Assembly: GCA_036937835.1 (NCBI GenBank)
Contig: CM072864.1
Span: 7,514,001 to 7,578,000, forward strand
DNA: 64,000 nt
DNA from: Pampus argenteus
Taxonomy: Eukaryota > Chordata > Actinopteri > Scombriformes > Stromateidae
Direction: 5' to 3'
Position 1 is the first letter of the stretch. Every line of letters begins with the position of its first letter. A program made the position numbers and the translations under genes. Shown in pieces: positions 9,952-25,100 of the stretch. Under the pieces are notes generated by a model, which had not been told where the DNA came from, ran no database searches, and saw nothing but the letters and a program-made list of their open reading frames with translations.

Positions 9952-12570
9952 TTATTCCTTCCAGGAGAGAAAATACAGTTTTCCTTGTCCGTCGCCACAA
10001 ACAAATTCATAAGGTTTTTCTGGGTTCACCTCCACAACCAGCACAGGACCGCTACACACAAACATACCCACCTGGAGGAGGAAACGGTACAAAACAGAAG
10101 TGAGAGAGATAGACTAAAATATTTTTTTTTAATAATTTTCCTGTATGGCGTCAAGACTGATGTACCTGTTTCTTAGTGTTTCTGTCCCACATCTTCACTG
10201 TTCTGTCGTAGGACCCCGAGATGATGGTGCTGTTGGTGACTCTCAGCACACTGATCCTGTCACTGTGGGCCTGAGGATAAAACACCGTGATTATTACGAA
10301 ACACTGCAAAGTACAGTCCACAACCTAAAGATAAAAGGAAGCTGGAATCAGAGAATATGGAAATTTCTTCTTAAAAAATAACTCAAAACAATTAAATCAG
10401 TCAAAAATAGTAGGCAATTCATTTTGTGTTTGTGCAGCTTTTGAGTTTGTGAATTTGTTGTCGGCACCATTTTTTTTACCATTTATTGACATTTTATAGG
10501 CCAAATAAAAAAAGACAATATTCTGCCATCAGTAAACATTATGATGTGTATATATACACATTTCTTGTTCGGTTTTAGAGTCTCTCAGCTCTTACAGGTT
10601 TTCTGCTGCTCCATGAGGAAACCTCTGGAGGCAGGTTGAACCACAAGTTGCCCTTCATGTCTCCGCACACCACTAAATCTGAAACAACAAACCTCACATT
10701 AGAGAACCACAAAAAAAACAACAACACAGGTATAGAGAGTAGTTTTAGTAAACATGGAGTAAGAGTAGTGGTTAAAAATAGTGATATTTGTTTGTACCTT
10801 TATCCAAAGTTATAGCTGTTATCAGGCTTTCCTTCGCTTCCTCCTTGTCGTCCTCATTTAGCGTCATTTCACCGAAACTTGAATAGAAATCATTTTGAGG
10901 CCCCATAGCAAACTGAAAAGAAAGAGAAGATGGTGTCACCTATGAACATTTACTGAAAAAACAAAACATTTGTGATCTGCTTTACTTGAGCTTTGATCTC
11001 ATTTGTGTTTGAGATGAACAGTCAAAAAGAGAAGTAAAGTGGATTTATTGCTTTGATGACATTAAGCTGATATGATATTAAGGAGGTGATTTGCTGGTTG
11101 GGTGAAACTCACCACAAAGCCGATCATAACTTTTCCTTTTGCCTCACCCGCCAGCCACATGCTTTTCTCATCACCACGGATCACCCCCAGAATTCGTACG
11201 CTATGGGTCCAACTGCAATAAAAACAAATACACAAGTCTCTTAAAATTAGTTTGAATGATTAAAAACTGGAAGCTGTAAGTGTATAAGCAACAAAACTAA
11301 CTAATATTTACAACAAACGTTGGTCTGATGGGTAAAAAGAGGTTGGATAAAACTTCAAATTTAAAAAGAATTTTAAGCTGACTGAAGTGGTCAGTTACAA
11401 CTAGTTTAAGCAGGAAATTATCAAAAGTGACAAATATCGTTTAGTAAACATTTTGGTACATATGTATGTATGTGTTACCTCAAGATAGTCTTTGTCCACA
11501 TGTTCTTGTCATTGCAGCTGATGTCATGTATTGTTTCCGTGTTGGACACACCGATCAGGATAGTGCAGTATATGAGGCGGACCATTGGTTCTGTCACTGT
11601 GTAGGTGGTTATTTTCACCAGGCTGGGAGCAGGACAAACACAAGATAGAGCAAGTCTGAAGAATTCATGCTGTCACACAAAACATCACTTCTCCTTTACT
11701 TTTGATACTCTTAAAACTCAACATAATTCTTGTCTCGTTTCCTCCGGCCTTTATTGTAAACAAGATTTATATTAGATTATTTGTTTGTAACTTTTCTGGC
11801 TCCGTAGCTTTAATAAATGTTAGAAAACGCCACAGGCTGCCTTGAAATAAATGAGAATAACAAAAATGGAAGACGGTGAAGGTCCCATCTGGTATCTTAA
11901 TCGTGTGGTTGTTTTTTTTATTGTGTACCTTGCGGTGCTATGTTGATGATTCCACACCAGCTTCCACACATCAACACAAAGTTTCATGTAGCTGACAGCA
12001 AACTGGTCGTCAGGCATAGTGCAGATCGCTGTGATGATGCTGTCTGAAGCCTGAAACACACAAACAAACAAACAAACAAACACCCTGCAAGGTTACACAA
12101 ACATATAACCAACACATGTTTGTTATGTATCCCTTTTCTTAAGTATTTCTTCACCTGCTTCTGGCCAACCACTGTGGTGTGCTGCCATAACTCCAGTAAA
12201 CCGGATGCATAACCAGCGAGAAGCAGATCATCTCTCTGAGAGAAGCACAGAGCTGTGACATGGCCTCTCAGGCTGGGAGGACTCTCTGCACAGAAAAGAC
12301 ACAACACACACACAAAAAGACAGAAGTAGTAACTGGTGTGAACCACATTGTTTATCAGTGGTATTACGTAAAGGCAGAATATACAGCATTACTTGCTGTG
12401 CTGGTCCAGCATCGTAATGAGCAGTCTTCAGAAACAGTGAGGAATTCATCAGCTCCTTCCTTACGAACGACTCCATGAATCGCACCGCTGTGACCCTGGA
12501 AGGTGCCGAAGTGCTCCACCTGTATGTGGAGATACATGATGTGAATGAGAAGACGAAAACAGAAAACAGA

Positions 12571-12620
<50 letters not shown>

Positions 12621-14528
12621 ACTATTTTAGGTCAAGAATCCTTAAAAAAAATGAGACTTTCTAAGACAAAACTGTGAAAAAAATAAATAAAAATCCCCCC
12701 ACAGGTGTAAAAAATAAAATAAATACGAGATAAAATGGTAAAGGATACCATTAGCAGGGACTAATATCACTTCTACATTGTAAACAACTGCAAGGATAAA
12801 GACAAAATGCTATGAGAGAAATAATATAAAATAATATGACAAAGAATATTCTAATAAATTGTTTAAAACCCTAAAAACTGTCTTTTCATTTCATTTTAGC
12901 CGACTTACCTGTAAAGGTTTCCAAAGCTGCACGGTGCCGTCATCATACGCAGTGAAAACTGACATTTCTTCTGTGTTGACTTTTGTTGTCAAAACAAAAA
13001 AGGAAATATTAATATCATATAATGCTTGGTGACTCACATTAAACTCACTTCCCAGGTACCTCACCTGTATTAGGGAGGACAGCGCAGTGGTGTATGCGCT
13101 GCTTGTGGGCAGTAATGTGACAGATTTCTATGCTTGTTTCCCAGTTCCAAACATGTAGCGTCCCCTCTGCACAGCCAGCAATCACATACTGTCCCTGCAC
13201 ACACACAAACACCAAACAGCTAGTAAGCACAGAAGTTCCTTTATGAAACTGAACACTTTCTTTGTCTCAAGATTTAAAAAAAACAAAAACAGAACTGCTT
13301 TCTCTGATAAAACAATTAGCTGCACAAGAGTTTTCAGGAAAGAAGAAAACAATACGGACTGTGTTTCCTCTGATGGACGGATGTATCATTTTCTCACCAG
13401 ACAGCAGACGGAGGTGAGAGGACTCGTCCAGGTGATTTCTCTGAGACACTGGCCGGCCTCCAGGTCCCACAAACAAAGCCTCCCGTCATTTGAGGAGCTC
13501 AGCTTGAAAAGAAAGTCAAAGGCTTAGTGAGGACGAGTCTCTGGAAATATGTCGTTTTGACTTTAATACTTCAAATGTTTTACATCATTTGTCACAAATC
13601 TACTGTAGATAACAAAATAATTACAAGGCTCCTGTAAAAATACATTTTTTTTTAGCCAAATACACTGCGCTGATTAACAGTCCTCCAATATAAAATCCTG
13701 AAATCTAATAACTCTGTAACTCAGGTTGCTGCAAGGTGCATATTTAACCGCTCACCACACAGTCTGCAGTCCAAACACAGCCGGTGATCCAGTCTCTGTG
13801 AGAGTGAAGGAGCGACTTAGAAAGAACAGCAGGAGATGAACTCACATCCCAAACCATCAGAGCCTGAAACAAAGATATTCTCATGATTATAAGAGAGCTG
13901 GGGTCTTTGTACTGTCTGTCCACTACATATTAAACAGTGTTACACTGCTGTATGTTCCCCTTTTGAATTCATGGTGATTCATGATTTCCTTAACTTTCAG
14001 TATCTTCTATTCAGTGTTTTATTAAATGAGACAAATGTCAGCAGTGACTGGAGTCTGCATTTACAGAGAATGAATTGCCAATAATTTTGATAATCAGTTA
14101 TCAAACCTGCTAAACATCTGGGTGATTTTTTCTTTATTCTGATCTTTGTTAGCTTCCACAAAGTGGTCGCTTAGTCATCCTGGGGTCCACATGAGCACAG
14201 CAGCAATAAAAACAAACAGTAATTTAAAAATCACATTGATCAATAAAACAAAAGAAAAACAAAAAAAAAGCAAAATTAGCCAAATAATAGAGATCAGGAA
14301 ATAACCAAAATAAAAACAAAAACAAACTGTCAATATAGAAAGAAAATAATAATTAAAGCGGTTCCAAAACCACAATAAATATGTTACTGTTACTGCAGTA
14401 ACATACATGTAGTTGCAATTATTAATTATTATCTTAATTGTTGGTTGTTCTTTTTATTTCATTGTTGTTGTATTTGTGTTATGCTGCTGTTACACTTTAA
14501 TTTCCCAGTTTTTGGGATTAATAAAGTA

Positions 14529-14608
<80 letters not shown>

Positions 14609-16086
14609 CTTAGTTCAATATCATTTAATATCTGATTATAGGTTTTGAGGGGCTTCAGTTCAATGGTTCTTCTACTTTATCTACTCTGGTAAATTGTTTC
14701 AAGGTTTACGTCCACGTTTATTCAAGCTCCATCAAACTGATGTCAAAGACAAACACACACCTGATCTTTTCCACCAGACAGTAGCGCTCCACCATCAGGG
14801 CTGAAAGCCAGACAGGTGACGCCTCCATTGTGGCCCCTCAGCAACACCTGGGGCTCAACACAAGGGTCAAGGGCCAGACTGCTCAACAACCACAAAGCAA
14901 TGGTGAAGGTATCTAATTCAAAGGGAAACACAGACGGTCAAATAATTAAAACAGTTATTTGTAGCAAATGTGACGTTTTTAGGAATAACCAAGGTGAGTG
15001 GCAAAAGTGCCTTCTACCTGAGAAATACAGTATGTTGCCTCGGAAACAATTGTAAATCGTCAGCATGTCTCACCTGAAGCTGCAGCCAGGTAAGTGGAGT
15101 TTTGTGCGAGTGCCAAGATGACGCCCGGCTGCACTCCAAACATCCCAAACTCTGTCAGGCCTCCCAGCGTTCCCTCCTCTCCTTCTTTTCTCTTCCAGAC
15201 CCGCAGACGTTTGTCTCCTCCTGCCGACACCAGCAGCTCAGGAGCCGTCTGCTTTGCGCCCACAGCGACCCACAGGAGGCACAGCGTGGACACGCCGACC
15301 AACTTAGACGCCCAAATCTCATCGCCTACAATCAAAATAGGTGGTTAGTTCAGGTTCGGACTCATGTCTATGTATCATGCCTTTATATGCCTGCATATTA
15401 TGTTAAGCAATATTCTACAGTATGTCTTAGTTATTTCATAATCTGTATCTGTTGGGTATTTTCAGCATACATTAGTTGGTGTCTTCCAGTAATCCCATTT
15501 GTACGTAAACACACCTGAATTGAGACTAAAGAGTTTGATGCCATCGACGTGGTATCCCACAGCCACATCGTCTCCGTTTACAGCCACACACAGTGCAGCG
15601 GTCTCCGATGTCACAGACTTCAGTTTCTTCACAGGAGGTTCCTGCTCGCGCTACAGAAAACAAAAGGAGAGCAAAGCATCACAGTGCTATACATCCATTG
15701 TGAGAAAAATGTCTATGTACGTACGTAAGATGCTACGTGTTATATTGTAAGGTTAGACATCAAATGAAGAGGCGCTTACTTCATCACTTTTTAATACAGC
15801 AACTGTACGCCTGAGTCCACCCGACCAGAGCTGGAGCTGTTAAACAGGAAGACAACGTTTTAAAAAATGTGTGATTTGCTTCTTTTCGCTGTTTCATGTG
15901 ATTGTAAATTGGATATGTTTGACTTTTTGACTGTTGATCAGGCAAAACAAGCAATTTGAAAATCTCACTTTGGGAATAACATTAATACTGCATTTATACT
16001 GTACATTTCAACATTTATTTATAGATGCCATTTCTCAGAATTGTTATTTATTATGTACACTGTTATATACTGTAGTATGAGGCACA

Positions 16087-16128
<42 letters not shown>

Positions 16129-19100
16129 TACATACATACATACATACATACATACATACATACATACATACATAAATACATTCTGAAAACACAGCCAGAA
16201 AACACAGAAAAATGTATGTATATTCCAGTCTTACAAATGAAACTGCTACGTTTTTCAAAAATTTCAATTGAATTTTCACTTCTAGCTTTATGCCTGTGAT
16301 GTCTCACCATGTGATCGGAGCCGGCACTTAGCAACATGTTCCCCTTATCCAGGAAGGTGAGGACCTCTGTGGGTCCACAGTGAGCCTGGAAACATCCCAC
16401 GCAAGTGGAGGTGGGCACTGACCACACCCTCACCTCTCCAGACACAGAGCCAGAGCAGAGCATGGAGGAGGAGGAGGAGGAGGGAGAGAAGGAGAGACTA
16501 CGGACCGAGCGCTGGTGACCGGAGAGAGACTGAGGGAACAACAACAACAACAACAACAACAAATTATTATCATGTGTTCTGCTTAATTTTAATAAAAAGA
16601 TCGACTGGAGGTACTAAAAATACCACTCTGCTTAGACACATTGTATTTGTGTAGGACACAAGATGTTTTGAAAATAAATATATGAGTATGTATCACTAGA
16701 TGAGATTATAAGTAAATCAATAGGATTAAAAAAAATCATTGACCTTCATCACATTAAATATTCTTCATCCCTCATCTCCTGCTACTGTAAACACCCAATT
16801 CACAATCACACTATACAATCGTCCTTTGTTACCAAAAACAGGAGAGCAAGCCATAATGATTTAATAAATGTCCTAAAATCTCAGGCTAAAAGAAGTGTGT
16901 TTAGGGCGTTTAAACTGCTCTTCAGTGTAAATATCAGTGATTATTTCCTCAGTCTCTCCTCAATATAACTCACCGTTTGAGTTTTATTCTGGAGCCAGTT
17001 CCACACAATCACATCCCCATTCCAGCAGCCAGCAGCCAGCAGGCGACACTCGGGGTCAAAGGTTACACAGTTCATAGGACTGGTGCTGGGATAAGCAGCT
17101 ACTTCACAACCTCTAGAAGTGGACCAGACCTGAAGGGCAGAAAAACATCAGGGTCAAAAAGGGATGCGACTAATAATTATTTTCATTATTGATGAATTGT
17201 TTTTGTCAGAAAATAGGGGAAAATTGCCTGTTATGATTTCTTAGATGTCTTTAAATGTCTTGTTTTATCATGTTATTATCATATCATAACAGTCCAAATC
17301 CAATCCAAAGATATTTAATTTAACATCATGTATGATACAAAAAATATGATCATTTTCTGTACATCGACTAATCCACACAGCTCTATGGTCAATAAAGTTG
17401 AGTATTTAATATCCACTTCATAACTGAGTATTGATCGCTTTAAGCACCAAGAGTTTAAGTGACAACTACAATAATATAATAACAGTGCAATAGCTTTATT
17501 GAATCATAGTAACCTCTACAGTTAAAAGTTGAATGTGACTAACTTTCAGCATGAAGTCCAGGGACACAGTTGCAAGGTGCTTCCTGTCTGCAGTGATATC
17601 GCTTGCTGTTATCGCATTAGTGTGGCCATCAATAAGCGCAGTCCTGCAAGGAGAAGGTGGTCATTAGCTTGTGATATTTGTGGAGAATCAAACAGCATTG
17701 TGGGGGTTTGTACAATCTGAGGTGTTTTCCAAATTTGTCTTTCAGCAATCGTCTCACCTGCATCCATTCCCGATGTCCCAAATCTCTATTCGTCCGTTGA
17801 AGGAGGTGGTAGCAAGACGTCCATCCATAAGGAAGACACAGCTGGAGATGCCGTCACAGCTGCTCATCAGCGACTTCACCTCCTTTTCACACCCAGGAGA
17901 AAGATATCAGACGCGTGACGAACACACAAGGAAGACACAGATGTAATCTTCTATTTGTTGCCTGTTCATACCTGTCCCGTCTGTGTGTTGATGACATGCA
18001 GTGTTCCCTGTGTGTTACCAACTACCATCAGCTCTCCATCTAAGCTCGCAACCACACAGGTCGGTTCAGAGAGGAAGGTCGACACCAGCTCGCTGCGATG
18101 AAACACAAGACCGCCAACACCCTTCATTAATATCAATAATATCTATAAGGCTAAAAGGCTGCGCTGATTTCGCTATCTTGACATAAGTAGAGTCGCCTCC
18201 TACAAATACCCAGACATATGGCTTGATGAAAAGCTGGCTTCTAATGTACAGATTGATCATTTATTGAAATTAAAAGTCCAATAAGATTTTTTCCTTTCTG
18301 TTTAAAGCCAGAAAGAAAAATGAGCAACGCTTATTCGTTACATTCTGGTAATGTAATTTACATGTATGCAGCCTTTACGCAGCCTCACTATTGCATTTTA
18401 TATCAAGCTTTAAGATGGTCCTCTCTATAGAAGAGAAGAAAAATACACACGTTGCTATTTATTGCCAAGACATTGTTAGCTAATCTACTTACTTATATCT
18501 CTATCTTTTATACTATCATACCAGAAAATACACTAGATGCTCTAGATGGATTATTTTAAATGGGATCTTCCTGGCTAAATAAAAGAAATTAAAAACAATT
18601 GATTTGTCACACATAAATGAGAGAGAAGCTGATGGATTAAAAAGGCTGAAGTTCTCTATCGTATACTGATGTATTTCGGAAACACTGCTTCTCACTGAAA
18701 ACCACACTGAAAACCACATCAACATGCTTACCTGGCCTCTTGAACAATCTGTTTGTCTCTGTTTAGTTGCTCGACTACTCGGACCCCTCCCTTTCCCACC
18801 AGACCTTGTGCCCAGATGTGAGCAAAGGTCGCTGGAGGTTCGTTGAGGGCCTGCTGAATGAAAAGCGCTGGCCAGGAGGAGAGTACGGTAGCGTGACGTC
18901 GCAGGAAACTCCGACAGTCCTGCAGATCATCCTGACAGCCCGCTGAAAGGACAAAAAAACTTGCATCAGGAAGGAATAAAACACATTTGTAAGGAATATA
19001 AAGGTATTTTTAAAACACTTACATGACGGTGACGACTTCTGCTTATTATCTGCAGGGAAGACAAAATTTCACAGGTTATACACCACAAAATCACTTTAAC

Positions 19101-22100
19101 ATCATTCATCAAGGGACGAATTAAAGGGAAAATCAGATGAAAGTCACTGAAATCATGACAAAGTGATACTATATTTCTCGTACAGTGTCATCATGCATGA
19201 TAACTCACCGTACAACCTGCAGGTCTCCAGGAGGTGATGCAGCAGGCCGTGGCGCACATTAGCATACAAGAAGTAGTAGCTGGAGAGCAGCGAACGCAGC
19301 ACCTCCAGCTGGTCACTTTGAATCTAACCAAAGTCAAATAGAACAAGACGGGAGTTTTAAAAAAAAGAAAATCAACACCAAATATCATTTTTTCAAGAAC
19401 TTGATAAGAAACTTTGTTTTTAATTGATTTTACTGCAAGATAAAAAAATATATAAATATTGCACACCGTAAAAAAATATCTTATTGACAGGTGTGTAGGA
19501 CTAAAAAGTGTAAATTGAGAATGAACCAGACAGTAAGGATTCAGTTAATTTAAGACTAAATGAAATCTGACAGTGTGCTGGATTTCTGGCTCCTTCTCAG
19601 TTTTCAGTTTTCTGAAACCAATGTAGTTACTGTGAAGTTGTGAATCCATATTTGTTTTGCCGTATTGCTAGAGATGTATAATATAGTTTATGTTGTGTGT
19701 CATTTATGTGATGGATGGAAGATTATTAACCAGGTGGGAGGGCAGGTGCATGACTGAGTCGGCCTCAGAGTGAAGAAAGGTATCTGTGCCCTGAGAGTCA
19801 GTCCGCGCCCACAGATGAGCTGTGGAAACAGGGAGAGGACGTAAAAAGGACCACTGAAGTATAGAATGATGTATACTTTGTGTATTTAAACACAAACAGC
19901 GTGTTCATTACCTGCCAACATGAGGTGAGCTCTGGTTCTGTCGCTTTCAGCTGGGAGGAGAAAATCTTCGAAGGCCCGCCTCACCTCCGGGTTGTTTAGT
20001 GTCAGCAGGTCGTCAGTGTCGTGGCAATGAGACGGACCAATCAGGCTGCAGATAAGGATCAACATTTTTTTAACGTTTAGTTTTTGTTTCCGCATTCATG
20101 TTCTGTTCATTTGCATTTGGCATCTTGGATTCCACGACGATGGGGGAGGAATAAATTAGGGCACACTTTGTCTTTGTGTATTTAACTCTTCCAAAAAAAT
20201 TAAAAAAATACTGCCAAAAATGTGTTCATCTTTGGGTAAAATACATCTCAGATTGTTGTTGATAATTTTACTCACAACTTAAGTGTACTGTATCTGAACA
20301 GATTTATCCTAACTAAAAGGCTGGTGAATGATTTTATACAAATCTGAGTTTCCGACAAAATGTAAATAAAATAAAAATAAAAAGGAAAATTATAGGAAAG
20401 TAAAGACAATAAAACCTCCTGAATTTATACCACTAAAAGTCATGATAAGAGTCATACTGTACCTTTGTAAACTCTGCACTATACAGGTAAAGGTTGCCAT
20501 GGGAATGCGTCCCTTGGGCTTCCTTGACAGGCACAGCACTTCGTGCCATGTGACCTGTCCATTTTGTGAGAAGAGGTCATTGCATGTGTTCAGTACAGAG
20601 TATAAGTCTCTCTCCCTCAGGCCTGGAGATCGAGAGGAGAAAATGTTGAGTTTTTCACTCACAGCAGGATTTGATTGATGTATTAAATGGCAGACTGGGA
20701 CTTTAAACCAGTTTAAAGTATACTGCATTGCACTAGCACTACAAATTTTGTTAAAAATAACACTAAAAATGACAAAAAAAACCAAACTTCTCCTCAATCC
20801 TTCACTCATCTTACCGGTGGTGCTGACAGTGAGTGCTGCCAGAGCCCAGCGGAGTCCCAGCATGCATCTGTACAGCGAGCAGAGTCTGTCCAGGCTGTAC
20901 TGGACCAACTGGCTCAAAGACTCGGGCAGGCTGTGGAGGCTCTCCTTCAACTGAGACACAAATACAGAAACAGGAAGATATTTTTAAACAAAACGTCAAC
21001 TTTGGTTGAGTTCTCTGTTTTATTGGTTTCATTGTTACATTTTCATTCATCATCTTTATTTGTCATGTGCATTCATCTCATATTGTTTTACTGTGTATAT
21101 TTGTTCTGCATCGGAATTGCAGTAAAATATACGAAAAGTGTTATACAAATAAAGTTTAATTGAACAAGTAAAATCTATATATTGCCATATTTTTAAATGT
21201 TGTCTTTAACATTTTCTATTTTTATTTATTTATTTTCTTTTACTCGAGTGAGTAGCTATTGAGATATTTTACTTTGGTAAAAGTAATAAAATTGACAGTA
21301 TAATAATACTTAAAGTCTTGCATTCATAATCTTACTGAAGTACAATTTTAGTTGCAAAGTATTAGTTGAAAAATGTATTTAAACTATCATAAGAAAAAGT
21401 ATCGTGAAATATTTATATGTATATACATATATATAAATACAATATATTACTATTTTAAGTAATAAGCACTAAATCAAAGGGGATTTAATGTGGCTTTTGA
21501 CAATGAGCAACAGAATAAGACCCTTTATTGTCAAAGTAAACAACAGATTTTTACAAAATGAATACATCATCTGATAAATTGAAAATTGTTACTTGTTAAA
21601 TTTATCTGCACTGCTTAAATATTAAATGTACCACTGGGCTTGGAGTAACAACACTTCACATTCGACTTCGACTGTGTACTTACTGCAGATGGATGGCTAA
21701 GTCTTAATCTGAAAACTTACTGTCAAATAAATGTAGTACAAAGTACAAGGTAGCATACAGTACCTTATCAAAGGAGGCAAAGTTCCTCAGGTCTTCACAG
21801 GCCAGGTGCAGGTAGAGAGGACTCACCGCTCCCTTTTTCATTGTCAGTGTCTGGAGCTGGACAAGCAAACACACACAGTAGCATACTTTTAGGACATAAA
21901 GAAAGTGATTAAAAATGAAATGGAGACAACGTGAGAAAACATTGATATATCCAGCGTGAATTGTTGAAGTTGAACGGCAGCGTCATTCACAGAAGCAAGA
22001 TCACATCAATTACAGCTATCAGGAAAAAACTATGAACACTGTGCAAAATACAGAAGAAGAACCTGGTTGTTAAATGCAGAGTCACTGAGTTTCTTCCCGA

Positions 22101-25100
22101 AAGCATCCAGTCCTTCCCGAACGATCTCTTTCCGGTCGGACATCGTAAGATGTCCCAGTGTAAACAGGAGAGTCCCTTTCTTCTTAGCCAGGATTTGTAA
22201 GAGTGCCGAGTTAGATGTGGAGCTCCCAACCAAACACACACTCTAAGAAGATATTATTTGGCACACGCATGTTAACAATTTAACAGTGTGTATACACAAT
22301 AAATGTCAGACTAATCTACTACCAATCCTCTAAAAACACACAGAGACTGAGGTAAACAATTCATCTTACATCCAAACGATTAAATTTCACATCTTTCCAT
22401 TTTGTCTCTACTCTGTAAACATGTGAAATACTTTACACAGACAATAATATATAAACATTTCTTGGTAATCAGGTTTACTGCACTGAAAATAAGGATTTAG
22501 CCAAATGGTTTACTGACCTGTGGGAGTTGTTGCGGGATCCAATCAGAGTTAAGATGACCCCGGCCGTCTTGTAAAAGATCCATCCCATCAACAAGCAGCA
22601 CCAGAGGTCTGTTTTTCTTTATGTCACTCAAACTGGAGTGAAACTCTGACAGCAAATCTCTGAGACAGCAGGAAATATTTGATCAAACATAAGCGGAAGT
22701 TGCTGTAAGTGCAAAGACAATCAGATGAACCTTGAGGACAAAATTTCAAAAGCTACTAACTTGTAAGAGAGAGGAAAAGGTGATTCCTCAGCATCTTTCA
22801 TCTTCCTCAACCACCGAACAAGGCATCGCAGAAGGTTTTCCACAGAGCGTGCCGATTGGCTGGCAGCAGTAGAGTAGGCGATGACCTCACAGACGCGGTT
22901 TCTTTTGGACTTAACTCCGGTCCTGAGGGCGTCTGCTAGAGCAGCCTGCGTGGAGAGAGTTAAATGTTATTTTGTCCACCTGCGTGTATGTTTTACATAC
23001 ATGTCATTAACAGTATTACATGGGTTACAATTCACGACGTCTTTGAGCAGAGTAAATTACCATGAACACAGTTTTGCCTTCTCCAGGTGCCCCCTCCACC
23101 ACCATCATCCCTCCTTTGGCCTGGACCTGCTCCACCATCTCCACTGCTCCAGACAGCAGCTTGGCCCTGCCGAAGAACCGCCGCTGCAGCGCCCCCTGGT
23201 GCACCTCCTGCTCCATCACATCCGACGCAGCCTCAGCCTGGTCACCATTCTGCCAATTACAAAGCAATAATGAGGCGCTCAATTGTAATCGACTGTATGT
23301 AGTGGACAGATGCCCATTTAGTAAATTCAGTGGTTTGACAAAGATGAGTTTGGTTAATGAGAAGTTTGTGAACATGACTGAATCATCAGAGTTACTAACT
23401 TCCACAAACTGCTGCACAACAGCCGCCCACAGGTCTTCCCGCACGGCCTTGCCAAAGTCCTCCAGGTTTTTCAGGTATGGTTTCCCGTCTATGACGCCTC
23501 CCCATTCACACGGGTAACTACGACAGAAAAACAGGCGCCGCTCAAAATCATACTACTTCACTAGTCTATATTAACTAAAACTAAGAGTTTACCTACGTGC
23601 TTGCAGCTCTGTGAGGCTGTAGCGTCACATTATAACATGCTCACAATGTTAAAAAATGTGAAATGAACATTTGCTAACTACCACTAAACACAAAGTACAG
23701 CTGGGGCTGATACCATGAGTTTTGTTTGCGTAAGTATTATATAAAATGATGTAATGACCTGCTGGTGGCACTAGAGTAAAAAAAACAAAAACTTAAATAT
23801 GGAGAAGCCAGCATTTATATAAATAAAAGTTGACTGACCTTTCAGTGACCTTCACGCCTCTTGCCTGGATGCTTCTCTTCAGAGAGGCCATTTTAGACTC
23901 TACCTCCTTTGACTCAGGGGCAAAGTCAGCTCTCCAAGCCACAGGAACTGATCTGAGACACCACAGAAGAACGCAGAACGGATTTACAGTAACTTTGAAA
24001 CCAACTTAATGGAATCACAAATACTTTACAATAACATCCTACGAATCATATGAAGTTGCAGGTGAGTATTTCATTCACAGTAAATTCACAAGATAAATTC
24101 ATTCAAACCTAAAGAGCATAAAGTTAATAGAAATATGATGTGTTAGTATAGCAGGTGGACCTGCTCCACCATCTCTACTGATGTTGTATAACACATCATG
24201 GGCTACATACTTGATGATGTTTGGATCTCTGAAGTAGCAGAACATCCGCTGATGTGCTGTGTCGGGGTAAAGAGCCTGAAACTGACGGATCTCCATCTCT
24301 GTGATGGACAGACCAGTCGGGGCCGAAGACAGCTACACACGGACACACAATAACTTAATAGTTACTTAACCAGCTGCTGACATTTCAACATTTAAATGGA
24401 TAATATCTACAAGAATGTTGCTAAGGCATTTTTCCTGCTCTCAAATGTAAAGGTTAAGTAGCATTGAGCATATTGTTTACACAGCTTTAACTGATAATGC
24501 CAAGTCTTACCCAGCTGTACTGTGGCAGGTCTGGGAGGACGGGTCTGGGGGGAACCAGGCCGTATCTTTCCCCCAGGATTCCTACCAGCATCTGGCTACG
24601 ACACACCTCTGACAGACATAGCTCTGTGGCCCGCTCCGACTCCTCCTCTGTCACGCCCCAACGCAGCTCCACCTCCTGCAGGTAGAGGCAGTGCTGTGCA
24701 GCCCGGCGCCGCAGCTCCGGGAAGACACTCCTCACCAAGATGTCCCGCTCAGCGTGCATGTCTCTGAAAGTGGAGGAGATAAACACTCGCACACCTCGCC
24801 ACCTGAGGACAGAGGAGTAAGTTTCTAAGTTAACTTTAGGCTTTAATTTGGAAAACTGCTCAGCAGTGAACTTTAAAATACAATACCTTAACTTGGGGCT
24901 AGCTGGTATTGAGATGACAGTGTTTGTGGTCTGAGGGTCTTTAGCTCCTTCTGGTGGTGGGATGTTGTACACTTTGTCCAAATGCTCCACATGGTCCAGC
25001 AGCCTGGATGATCCTCGTTCCCCAATAAACCTGGTTATACGGTTTAACAATAAATTCAAAAAGTTTGTTGTCCGTATGTCATTATGAGAAAGTCATGGTT

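Larger units (their letters stand above)
9952..19323 (-). other. tep1: TEP1 exons 31-55: linker and WD40 repeats
   Basis: Exons 19209-19323, 19023-19049 (27 nt), 18732-18942, 17972-18092, 17758-17882, 17544-17643, 16974-17129, 16308-16529, 15780-15836, 15515-15650, 15074-15325, 14761-14912, 13756-13863, 13398-13502, 13065-13194, 12909-12970, 12393-12519, 12155-12285, 11929-12050, 11479-11622, 11113-11212, 10798-10912, 10596-10678, 10166-10270 and 9952-10071. WD-type strand ends are seen as IEIWD, VIVWNW, VRVWSV, LQLWSG, LRVWKR, IALWLL, LMVWDV, LCLWDL, LHVWNW, VQLWKP, LRCWTS, LELWQH and VKMWDR. The repeats should form one or two beta-propellers. The stop codon is at 9952-9954. Exon 42 starts at 14912 rather than at the nearer acceptor at 14847 because only that keeps phase. 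Confidence 0.9.
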
